This document shows positions 24,812 to 32,450 of a DNA stretch of 64,000 nt, piece by piece; position 1 is the stretch's first letter, and every line of letters starts with the position of its first letter. The notes below the pieces were generated by a model that ran no database searches, was not told the origin of the DNA, and saw only the letters and a program-made list of their open reading frames with translations. The stretch is from Sanguibacter keddieii DSM 10542 (GTDB taxonomy: Bacteria > Actinomycetota > Actinomycetes > Actinomycetales > Cellulomonadaceae). The stretch is taken from contig NC_013521.1 of assembly GCF_000024925.1 (NCBI RefSeq), positions 3,906,001-3,970,000 of the forward strand, read 5' to 3'. The translations under genes were made by a program, and so were the position numbers.

Positions 24812-25555
24812 ATGAGCATCCAGATCCTCGACCCGTCGACGCTGCCGACGGACGACAACCTCCCCGGCAACTCGTACGCCTTCTGCGTCGACCTCACCGG
24901 CACCCCGTGGTTCACCTCCAAGGGCGCGATGATCGCGTACTACGGGACCGTGCAGTTCGAGCCGCTGAGCCGCACGAGCGTCACCGGCATGGTGGCGTCG
25001 CAGTTCTCCTCGCCGCTCTACGCGGACGACTGGGTGGTGGCCCAGGGCAAGGGCAAGCTGATCCTCGGCGACCGTGGCTTCGACATCAACTCCTTCGACC
25101 TCGACGACGGCAACCTCACCATCAGGGCGTCGAGCCTGCTCGCCTTCGAGCCGGGGCTGAGCCTCAAGCAGTCGATCGTGCCCGGGTTCCTCACCCTGCT
25201 CGGGACGGGCAAGTTCCTCGCCTCGTCGAACGGCCCGGTGATGTTCGCCGAGCCTCCGCTGCGCGTCGACCCGCAGGCCCTCGTGGGCTGGGCGGACACC
25301 CCGGCTCCCTCGCACCACTTCGACGCGCAGTGGATGTCGTCGTTCCTCAGCGCGACCGCGGGGTTCTTCGGCATGGACTCCGGCGAGGAGCGCCAGTTCG
25401 ACTTCACCGGGACGGGGACGGTGCTCATCCAGTCGAGCGAGAAGGTCCTCGACGACAAGCACCTGTTCCGGCACGTGGAGTCGCAGACCGCGAGCCTGAG
25501 CCAGGTGAGCCTGCAGCAGCTGCACCGGTCGATCGGCGCGCGCCTGCAGCAGTGA
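24812..25555 (+). CDS. AIM24 family protein (3 of 3)
   Basis: A 247-residue paralogue, more divergent: NSYAFCVDLTGTPWFTSKGAMIAYYGTVQF, LTIRASSLLAFEPGLSLKQSIVPG, LTLLGTGKFLASSNGP and FDFTGTGTVLIQSSE. A C-terminal tail of about 30 residues (SLSQVSLQQLHRSIG) is Gln/Leu-rich and helical, absent from the other two. AGGAG precedes the ATG. Three neighbours of different subtypes suggest a hetero-oligomeric complex; this is inference. Confidence 0.87.
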   Translation: MSIQILDPSTLPTDDNLPGNSYAFCVDLTGTPWFTSKGAMIAYYGTVQFEPLSRTSVTGMVASQFSSPLYADDWVVAQGKGKLILGDRGFDINSFDLDDGNLTIRASSLLAFEPGLSLKQSIVPGFLTLLGTGKFLASSNGPVMFAEPPLRVDPQALVGWADTPAPSHHFDAQWMSSFLSATAGFFGMDSGEERQFDFTGTGTVLIQSSEKVLDDKHLFRHVESQTASLSQVSLQQLHRSIGARLQQ

Positions 25556-25561
25556 CACCGA

Positions 25562-25602
25562 CGGCTGCTCCCCGGGCGAGGCCCTGCCTCGGGGAGCAGC
25601 CG
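25562..25602. terminator. Bidirectional terminator hairpin
   Basis: GGCTGCTCCCC pairs with GGGGAGCAGCC, extended inward by CGAGG/CCTCG, between the convergent AIM24 operon and the SpoIIE phosphatase gene. Confidence 0.78.
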
Positions 25603-25654
25603 TACAGGTCGAGCCGGTCGAGCCGGTCGAGCGAGTAGAGCAGGTCGAGCAGGG

Positions 25655-27970
25655 TCAGGCGCCGGGCTGCGCCGGCCGTGGGGTGACGGGCCGGACCTTC
25701 GCCCACACGAGCTTCCCCGTGCCGCTCGGGCGCCAGCCCCAGTCGGCCAGCCGCTCGACGATCTGCATGCCGTAGCCGCCGAGCCGGTTGGCGTGCCCGT
25801 CGGTCGTCACGGGCGGGGACGGGTTCGAGTCCTCGACCTCGATGCGCAGCCCGTCGCCCGTGTCGAACAGGCGCAGGGCGATGTGGCCCCACCCGTGCAG
25901 GACGCCGTTGGCGACGAGCTCGGAGACCACCAGCTCCGCGCTGGACACGTCGGCGATCTCCCACGCCTGGCACGTGCGCAGCACGGCGTGCCGGGCACGC
26001 CCGATGGACGCCGGCTCGCTCGGCAGCACCCAGCGGCGCGAGCGCGGGCTGACCGTGGGCAGCAGTCCGTCCCTGGCCGGGTCGGGCACGCGGACGACGA
26101 CGACGGCGACGTCGTCCTCGGGCGCCTCCGCGAGCCGCGCGAGGAGCTCTTCGCCGATGCCGGCGGCGTCGGTCGCCGTGATGCTCGCCGCCGTGCTCAC
26201 GAGCGCGTCGAGCCCCTGGCGCAGGGCCCGGTCCCGGCGCTCGATGAGCCCGTCCGTGTAGAGGACGAGGGTGTCCCCGGGCTCGAGGGTCGTCGCGGCG
26301 GTCGTCCGGGCCCGCGACCCGAAGCCGACGAGCGCCCCTCCGGCGCCGTCGAGCTGCGTGACGACGCCCCGTCGCACGAGCAGGGGTGGCAGGTGCCCTG
26401 CCCGGGAGTACTCGAGCCGCCACCGGACCCCGCGGCCCGCGTCGGAGGCCGAGGCGCCCGAGGCCGCGGCAGAGCCCGACACCTCGTCGGACCGCGCGGG
26501 ACGCGGCCCCGTGGTGCGGCGCAGCGTCGCGTAGACGAGGCTCGCCGAGCGCTGCACGCGCATGCCCGCGACCAGCTGGTCGACGCGCTCGAGCACGGGG
26601 CCCGGGACGGTGAGCTCGAAGGCGTAGGACCGCACCACGGAGCGCAGCTGACCCATGGTCGCGGCCGCCTCGATGTCGTGCCCCACGACGTCGCCGATCA
26701 CGACCCCCGCGATCTCCTCGTCGATCTGCAGGATGTCGTACCAGTCGCCGCCGATCTGCGCGTCGTCGGAGGTCGGTGCGTAGTACGTCCACACGTCGAG
26801 GCCGGCCACCTCGACCTGCTCGGGGAGCATCGACCGCTGGAGCGTCTCGGCGAGCGTGTGCTCCCGGGCGTGCAGACGCAGCGTGTCGACCCCGACGGCA
26901 ACCCGGTCGACGAGCGCCGTGACAAGCCGGGCCGAGGTCTCGTCGTCGACCCCGTCCACCGTGCGCAGCGACACGAAGACGCCGTGCACGGCGCGCCGCC
27001 CGGGGACGACCACCACCTGGGCCACCGGGACCCCGGGACCGTCGCCCGGCGCGTCGAGCAGGCCGGCGCGCTCACGGACCTCCGCGGACACCGTCGCGGC
27101 GTCGCTCCCCGCGGGGTAGGTGGTCGCGAGCGGGAAGTCGACGGGACCGGTGACGTAACCGTCGACCAGCTCGCGGAGCGGGTCGATGAAGGTGGTCACG
27201 TCGGTCGGGGTCCCAGCCGACTCCCCGACCACCCGGGCGTCGCCGAGGGCGTCGGTCGAGACCGGCGACCGGCGCGGTCGGGACAGCGCGACCGGTGGCA
27301 CCCCGTCGGAGTAGCCCAGCCCGCCGTCGTCCAGGAAGAACCCGCCCCAGGCCACCACGCCGCGACCGTAGGCGGCGCAGATGTCGCGCAGGACGAAGGG
27401 GTACTCCATGTCGTTGAGCAGCCGCGAGACGCCGCTGACCATCGAGACGACCGACTCGGCCGTCTCGGCACGACGCACGGCACCGGCACGCCCGGCCGCG
27501 TCGCGCACCTGCCCGGAGACGTCGCTCAGCAGCGCGAGCCACGCCTCGACCTGCCCGTCGCCGCCACGGACCTGCGAGAGCGCGTACTCGCACCAGAGGT
27601 GCGCGCCGTCGGCGCGCCGGTTGAGCATCCGCCAGGTGACAGGCGTCCCGTCGGACGAGGGGCCCATCGCCGCCCGGACCGCGTCGAGGTCGAGGGCACT
27701 GCCCTCGTCGGACTCCAGCACGGTGACGGGAAGGCCCACCACGTCGTCCGGGAGGTGACCGGTCAGGCGCCCGAAGGAGTCGTTGGCCCAGAGGATCGTC
27801 GGGACCGGTGCGGTCGGGTCGAGCAGGACCGCTGCGACCCCGGCACCCTGGAGGGCGCGGCCGAGGACAGGCAGCGGGAGGCCCGGTGCCTCGTCGTGCG
27901 TCACGGGACGGTGGTCTCCGAGGTCCGGCGCGTCACCTGACACGCCGCGACGCGGTCTCGCGGACTCCAC
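25655..27970 (-). CDS. PAS-SpoIIE phosphatase-HATPase regulator
   Basis: A 771-residue signalling protein. Residues about 38-150 form a PAS domain (ILWANDSFGRLTGHLPDDVVG), then a central GAF-like region, a PP2C/SpoIIE phosphatase (GGDWYDI near 408, VIGDVVGHDIEAA, LVLYTDGLIERRD near 573) and a C-terminal histidine-kinase-like ATPase (SELVVSELVANGVLHG, near 690; VEDSNPSPP). Such proteins dephosphorylate STAS antagonists and may carry their own anti-sigma kinase domain. The GTG at 27970 has GGAGGGG 5 nt upstream. Two STAS proteins flank it, the obvious substrates. Confidence 0.9.
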   Translation of the reverse strand: MESARPRRGVSGDAPDLGDHRPVTHDEAPGLPLPVLGRALQGAGVAAVLLDPTAPVPTILWANDSFGRLTGHLPDDVVGLPVTVLESDEGSALDLDAVRAAMGPSSDGTPVTWRMLNRRADGAHLWCEYALSQVRGGDGQVEAWLALLSDVSGQVRDAAGRAGAVRRAETAESVVSMVSGVSRLLNDMEYPFVLRDICAAYGRGVVAWGGFFLDDGGLGYSDGVPPVALSRPRRSPVSTDALGDARVVGESAGTPTDVTTFIDPLRELVDGYVTGPVDFPLATTYPAGSDAATVSAEVRERAGLLDAPGDGPGVPVAQVVVVPGRRAVHGVFVSLRTVDGVDDETSARLVTALVDRVAVGVDTLRLHAREHTLAETLQRSMLPEQVEVAGLDVWTYYAPTSDDAQIGGDWYDILQIDEEIAGVVIGDVVGHDIEAAATMGQLRSVVRSYAFELTVPGPVLERVDQLVAGMRVQRSASLVYATLRRTTGPRPARSDEVSGSAAASGASASDAGRGVRWRLEYSRAGHLPPLLVRRGVVTQLDGAGGALVGFGSRARTTAATTLEPGDTLVLYTDGLIERRDRALRQGLDALVSTAASITATDAAGIGEELLARLAEAPEDDVAVVVVRVPDPARDGLLPTVSPRSRRWVLPSEPASIGRARHAVLRTCQAWEIADVSSAELVVSELVANGVLHGWGHIALRLFDTGDGLRIEVEDSNPSPPVTTDGHANRLGGYGMQIVERLADWGWRPSGTGKLVWAKVRPVTPRPAQPGA

Positions 27971-28126
27971 TCGAACCCCTCCACATGGTCTGTGCGGACA
28001 GCATAGAGGGTCGCCGCCGGGCGCGTCCGGCGGCGCTCACGGGCCCGCGCGTGTCGCCCGCCGGACCTCGCAACTAGTCAACCGGGCCTCGTCACGACAC
28101 AATGGTCCCCTGTCGAAGGGAGCATC

Positions 28127-28576
28127 GTGGGCGAAGCCAATACCCCGCACGCCGTCGGGTCTGTCGAGCCGGCAGCAGCACCAGGCCGTGACGACGTCGC
28201 GCTGGTGGGAACGGACGAGATCGAGCCCGGCTCGGTCCACGTCATCGTCGACGACATCCACGCGCGCGTGGTGCTGTCGGGAGAGATCGACGCCGACCTC
28301 TCGGCCGACCTGCAGCAGGCCACCGAGGACGTCCGCGAGGCGGGGCTGCCCGTCGACGTCGACGTCCACCACGTGACGTTCATGGACTCGTCGGGCGTGG
28401 CCTTCCTCGCGCGGCTGACCTCGGTGACCCCGGGGCGCGTCCGCCTGCACAACACACCGCCGACCGTGAAGTTCCTGCTCGAGGTGACGAGCATCGGGAC
28501 GATGCTCGACATCGTCGAGGACGAGGCCGACGGCGGGCCCGGCGCACCCCGCGCCACGGAGCCCGCCGAGGGCTGA
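28127..28576 (+). CDS. STAS-domain anti-sigma factor antagonist
   Basis: A 149-residue protein with about 40 residues of disordered N-terminus, then HARVVLSGEIDADLSADLQQATEDV and the phospho-site HHVTFMDSSGVAFLARL, then VTSIGTMLDIVEDE. It diverges from the SpoIIE phosphatase gene across 156 nt, so the two may share control. Paralogous to the STAS protein at 22969. GGGAG lies before the GTG start. Confidence 0.9.
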   Translation: MGEANTPHAVGSVEPAAAPGRDDVALVGTDEIEPGSVHVIVDDIHARVVLSGEIDADLSADLQQATEDVREAGLPVDVDVHHVTFMDSSGVAFLARLTSVTPGRVRLHNTPPTVKFLLEVTSIGTMLDIVEDEADGGPGAPRATEPAEG

Positions 28577-28625
28577 GCGGGTCGCCGCGCGCCTGCGCGA
28601 GACCCGGCACAGCACGAAGGACGCC

Positions 28626-28661
28626 CGAAGGGCCCGGTGGAGATCTCCACCGGGCCCTTCG
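28626..28661. terminator. Bidirectional terminator, perfect 36-bp palindrome
   Basis: The whole element is a perfect palindrome (arms begin CGAAGGGCCCGGTGGAGA). It lies between the convergent STAS and aldolase genes; T-rich sequence follows on the plus strand (TCTGTCTCG). Confidence 0.8.
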
Positions 28662-28724
28662 TCTGTCTCGATCGTGCGTCACGCCCCGGCACAGGGCCGG
28701 GGCGTGAGCGCTGCGTCGGTCAGG

Positions 28725-29747
28725 TCAGCCGATCGACTGGCCGGCCGAGCGGAGCTGCTGGGCAGCCTCGACGATGCGCTGGGCCATGCCGGCCTCAGCA
28801 GCCTTGCCCCAGGCGCGCGGGTCGTAGGACTTCTTGTTGCCCACCTCGCCGTCGACCTTGAGGACGCCGTCGTAGTTGCGGAAGAAGTGGTCCGCGACCG
28901 GACGCGAGTACGCGTACTGGGTGTCGGTGTCGACGTTCATCTTGATGACGCCGTTGTCGACAGCCTCGGAGATCTCCTCGGCCGTGGAGCCGGAGCCGCC
29001 GTGGAAGACGAGGTCGAAGGGGTTCTCCTTGCCGATGACCGAGCCGACGCCCTCCTGGATCTCCTTGAGGAGCGACGGGCGCAGCTTGACCGCACCCGGC
29101 TTGTACACGCCGTGCACGTTGCCGAAGGTGAGGGCCGTGAGGTAGCGGCCCTTCTCGCCGGTGCCGAGGGCACGAACGGTCGCGAGGCCGTCCTCGACGG
29201 TCGTGTAGAGCTTCTCGTTGATCTCGGCCTCGTGGCCGTCCTCCTCGCCACCGACGACGCCGACCTCGATCTCGAGGATGGTGCGCGCCGCGACGGAGAG
29301 CTCGAGGAGCTCCTCGGCGATGATGAGGTTCTCGTCGAGCGGCACGGTCGAGCCGTCCCACATGTGCGACTGGAAGGTGGGGAGCTTGCCGGCCTTGACC
29401 TGCTCGGCCTCGAGGGCGAGGAGCGGGCGGACCCAGGAGTCGAGGTTCTGCTTGGCGCAGTGGTCCGTGTGGATGGCGACGGTGATGCCGTAGCCCTTGG
29501 CGACCTCGGTCGCGTACGCGGCGAGGGCGAGCGAGCCGGCGACGCGGTCCTTGACGGTCGAGCCGGACGCGTACTCCGCGCCACCGACGGACACCTGGAT
29601 GATGCCGTCGCTCTCAGCCTCAGCGAAGCCCTGGAGGGCTGCGGTGACGGTCGAGGACGACGTGATGTTCACGGCGGGGTAGGCGAACTTGCCTGCCTTC
29701 GCGCGGTCGATCATCTCGGCGTAGACCTCGGGGGTTGCGATGGCCAT
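28725..29747 (-). CDS. fbaA: Class II fructose-bisphosphate aldolase
   Basis: A 340-residue zinc-dependent glycolytic aldolase. Zinc and substrate motifs are visible: AIHTDHCAK (about residues 92-100), EIEVGVVGGEEDGH, YLTALTFGNVHGVYKPG, LVFHGGSGSTAEEI and VIKMNVDTDTQYAYSRP. The ATG has AGGAG 6 nt upstream. A single gene with its own promoter. Full length for class IIA. Confidence 0.97.
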   Translation of the reverse strand: MAIATPEVYAEMIDRAKAGKFAYPAVNITSSSTVTAALQGFAEAESDGIIQVSVGGAEYASGSTVKDRVAGSLALAAYATEVAKGYGITVAIHTDHCAKQNLDSWVRPLLALEAEQVKAGKLPTFQSHMWDGSTVPLDENLIIAEELLELSVAARTILEIEVGVVGGEEDGHEAEINEKLYTTVEDGLATVRALGTGEKGRYLTALTFGNVHGVYKPGAVKLRPSLLKEIQEGVGSVIGKENPFDLVFHGGSGSTAEEISEAVDNGVIKMNVDTDTQYAYSRPVADHFFRNYDGVLKVDGEVGNKKSYDPRAWGKAAEAGMAQRIVEAAQQLRSAGQSIG

Positions 29748-29876
29748 CGATAGCTCCTGTACAAGAGGGTGTGCATGGGTGGGACTTCGAGAGAAAGTCT
29801 GTCACGAAAACGCGTCGGCATCCCTGGGCCGTTCGACCCGTGGGCGCGTGGGACCGACCTGTGGTCCCCTGCGGCC

Positions 29877-30590
29877 TCAGCCGACCTGGGCGTGCTGGAC
29901 CACCCACGCGTGCATCGCGACGGCGGCCGCCGCGCCCGCGTTGATGGACCGCGTCGACCCGAACTGCGTGATGTGCACCAGGTCGACGCTGGCCGAGCGG
30001 GCCTCGGGGGTCAGACCTGCTCCTTCCTGGCCGAAGAGCATGACGCAGCGCTCCGGGAAGGCGTACCGCTCGATCGCGACGGACCCGGGCACGTTGTCGA
30101 TCCCGACGACGGGCAGGCCCGCGTCCTGCGCCCACGCGAGGAAGGCCTCGACGTCGGGGTGGTGGCGCACGTGCTGGTACCGGTCGGTGACCATCGCGCC
30201 ACGGCGGTTCCAGCGCCTGCGACCCACGATGTGGATCTCTGCGGCCGCGAAGGCGTTCGCGGTGCGCACGACCGACCCGATGTTGAGGTCGTGGCCCCAG
30301 TTCTCGATCGCCACGTGCAGCGGGTGCCGACGGGTGTCGAGCTCGGCGACGACGGCCTCGACCGTGAGGTAGCGGAACTCGTCGACGACGTTCCGGCGGT
30401 CGCCGTGCTCGAGGAGGTCGGGGTCGTACCGCGGGTCGAGGGCGCCGTCGTCCGTGCGGGGCCAGGCGTCGTGGCCCCCGGGCCACGGTCCGACGCCGAC
30501 CTCGTGGTCGGGCCGCCCGGCGCGCTCGTCTGCCGGGGCGTCGGGCTGCTCGGACCGGTCGGCCACGGCTCGGGGCTGCGGTGTCACCAT
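29877..30590 (-). CDS. SpoU/TrmH family RNA methyltransferase
   Basis: A 237-residue SAM-dependent RNA 2'-O-methyltransferase with the trefoil-knot motifs: VAIENWGHDLNIGSVVRTANAFAAAEIHIVG (motif 1), CVMLFGQEGAGL (motif 2) and VHITQFGSTRSINAGAAAAVAMHAW (motif 3). The first 65 residues are polar and probably disordered. Target RNA cannot be named. The ATG at 30590 is chosen, since the frame upstream has no family content. Confidence 0.9.
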   Translation of the reverse strand: MVTPQPRAVADRSEQPDAPADERAGRPDHEVGVGPWPGGHDAWPRTDDGALDPRYDPDLLEHGDRRNVVDEFRYLTVEAVVAELDTRRHPLHVAIENWGHDLNIGSVVRTANAFAAAEIHIVGRRRWNRRGAMVTDRYQHVRHHPDVEAFLAWAQDAGLPVVGIDNVPGSVAIERYAFPERCVMLFGQEGAGLTPEARSASVDLVHITQFGSTRSINAGAAAAVAMHAWVVQHAQVG

Positions 30591-30756
30591 GACCTCTAGT
30601 CTGCCGTGGCACCCCGCCTGCGCCTCCGCCAGCACCACGCAGACCGCGACCCTCGCACCACCTGGTGACGGCTCAGAGGTGCTCACACGGTGCGCATCTG
30701 GTGCTGAGGTACCCCGTCCCGCCCTGTGCGGAAGGGCAGCACGTACTCTGGTGCCC

Positions 30757-31590
30757 GTGATCTCAGCTGACATCCTCGCGTCCGCCGGCGACCAGGTCGT
30801 GGCCCTCGGACCCGACTGGCTCAACGCCGACAGCCTCATCTCCTCCTTCGGAGGGTATGCGCTCATCGGCATCTGCCTGGTGATCTTCGTGGAGACGGGG
30901 CTGCTGTTCCCGTTCCTCCCCGGAGACTCGCTGCTGTTCACCGCCGGGATGCTCGTCGCGCAGGACCAGCTCGACTTCCCGCTGTGGCTGCTGTGCATCC
31001 TGCTGTTCCTCGCCGCCTTCGCAGGGGACCAGTGCTCCTACCTCATCGGTCGGACGGTCGGTCCCAAGATCTTCAACAAGCCGGACTCGCGGTTCTTCAA
31101 GCAGTCCTACGTCGACCAGACCAACGCGTTCTTCGACAAGTACGGGGGCCGGGCGCTCATCCTGGCGCGCTTCGCGCCCTTCGTGCGGACCTACGCGCCC
31201 GTCGCCGCAGGCGTCGGCAAGATGTCGTACCGCCACTTCGTCAGCTACAACGTCATCGGCGCGCTGCTGTGGGGCGTGGGGATCACGGTCCTCGGGTACT
31301 TCCTCGGTCAGATCAGCTTCGTCCACGACAACATCGAGGTGATCCTGGTGATCATCGTCTTCGTGTCGGTGCTGCCGATCATCATCGAGGTCAGCCGCGG
31401 CTGGGTGTCCAAGCGCAAGGCTGCTGGCACCGCCGGGACCGAGGGCGCCGAGGACACTGCGGGCACGGCGGGCACCGCCGCGCTCTCGCCCGCTGCTGCC
31501 TCCGCTGCACCGGGGTCGCCGGCCGTAGCATCTGAGGCAGAGGCCTCCGACGTCGTCGAGGGCACCACCTCCGACGACAGGGAGCACTGA
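30757..31590 (+). CDS. DedA family membrane protein
   Basis: A 277-residue integral membrane protein. FVETGLLFPFLPGDSLLFTAGMLV, the re-entrant GDQCSYLIGRTVG, the R-x(3)-P block ARFAPFVRTYAPVAAGVGKMSYRHFVSYNVIGALLWG and IEVILVIIVFVSVLPIIIE define the DedA/SNARE-associated fold, implicated in lipid carrier recycling and proton-dependent homeostasis. A disordered 60-residue tail (GTAGTEGAEDTAGTAG) follows. The GTG at 30757 is the most likely start. It overlaps the HAD gene by one base (TGATG). Confidence 0.87.
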   Translation: MISADILASAGDQVVALGPDWLNADSLISSFGGYALIGICLVIFVETGLLFPFLPGDSLLFTAGMLVAQDQLDFPLWLLCILLFLAAFAGDQCSYLIGRTVGPKIFNKPDSRFFKQSYVDQTNAFFDKYGGRALILARFAPFVRTYAPVAAGVGKMSYRHFVSYNVIGALLWGVGITVLGYFLGQISFVHDNIEVILVIIVFVSVLPIIIEVSRGWVSKRKAAGTAGTEGAEDTAGTAGTAALSPAAASAAPGSPAVASEAEASDVVEGTTSDDREH

Positions 31591-32363
31591 TGACCCGCAC
31601 GATCGAGTCCTGGCTGACCGACATGGACGGGGTCCTCGTCCACGAGGGCCACGCGATCCCGGGCGCCGCGGAGTTCATCAAGACCCTGCGCGACAAGGAA
31701 CGTCCGTTCCTCATCCTCACGAACAACTCGATCTTCACGGCGCGCGACCTGCGCGCCCGGCTCTACGCGTCGGGCATCGACGTCCCCGAGTCGGCGATCT
31801 GGACCTCCGCCCTCGCGACCGCCCAGTTCCTCTCGGACCAGATCCCCGGGGGCAGCGCGTACGCGATCGGCGAGGCGGGCCTGACGACGGCGCTGTACGA
31901 GGCCGGCTACACGCTCACCGAGTCGGACCCTGACTACGTGGTCCTCGGCGAGACGCGCACCTACTCCTTCGAGGCGATCACCAAGGCCGTCCGGCTGATC
32001 CTCGGCGGTGCACGGTTCATCTGCACCAACCCCGACGCCACGGGGCCCAGCGCCGAGGGGCCGCTGCCCGCCACGGGTGCGGTCGCCGCGATGATCACGC
32101 GCGCCACCGGTCGCGAGCCGTACTTCGTGGGGAAGCCCAACCCGATGATGTTCCGCTCGGCACTCAACCGGATCGACGCGCACTCGGAGTCGACCGCCAT
32201 GGTGGGCGACCGCATGGACACCGACGTGGTCGCCGGCATCGAGGCCGGCCTGCACACGTTCCTGGTGCTCACCGGCTCGACCACCGTGAAGGACGTCGAC
32301 CGGTACCCGTTCCGGCCGAGCACCGTCGTGGACTCGGTCGCGAACCTCATCGAGCGCATCTGA
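31590..32363 (+). CDS. HAD-IIA family hydrolase, NagD-like
   Basis: A 257-residue phosphatase. Motif I is LTDMDGVLVHEG (catalytic Asp pair near residue 10), motif II LTNNS, and motifs III/IV are the lysine in FVGKPNP with AMVGDRMDTDVVAG. The C2 cap region is NagD-like. Sugar-phosphate or nucleotide phosphatase activity is likely; the substrate is not predictable. Translationally coupled to the DedA gene. Confidence 0.92.
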   Translation: MTRTIESWLTDMDGVLVHEGHAIPGAAEFIKTLRDKERPFLILTNNSIFTARDLRARLYASGIDVPESAIWTSALATAQFLSDQIPGGSAYAIGEAGLTTALYEAGYTLTESDPDYVVLGETRTYSFEAITKAVRLILGGARFICTNPDATGPSAEGPLPATGAVAAMITRATGREPYFVGKPNPMMFRSALNRIDAHSESTAMVGDRMDTDVVAGIEAGLHTFLVLTGSTTVKDVDRYPFRPSTVVDSVANLIERI

Positions 32364-32379
32364 CAGCGCGCCGCGTACG

Positions 32380-32432
32380 ACGAGAGGCCCTCCTCCCCCG
32401 ACAGGCTGTCGGGGGAAGAGGGCCTCTCTCGT
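32380..32432. terminator. Bidirectional terminator hairpin
   Basis: GAGAGGCCCTC and TCCCCCGACA pair with their complements across a tight loop; each arm is about 22 nt with one mismatch. Between the convergent HAD gene and the HtaA surface gene. Confidence 0.85.
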
Positions 32433-32450
32433 CCCTCGCGGGACCCTGGC

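Noticed and set aside
29850-29868. Small hairpin after the SpoU methyltransferase gene
   Set aside because: Only 6 bp arms with a 7-nt loop, too weak to call as a terminator.
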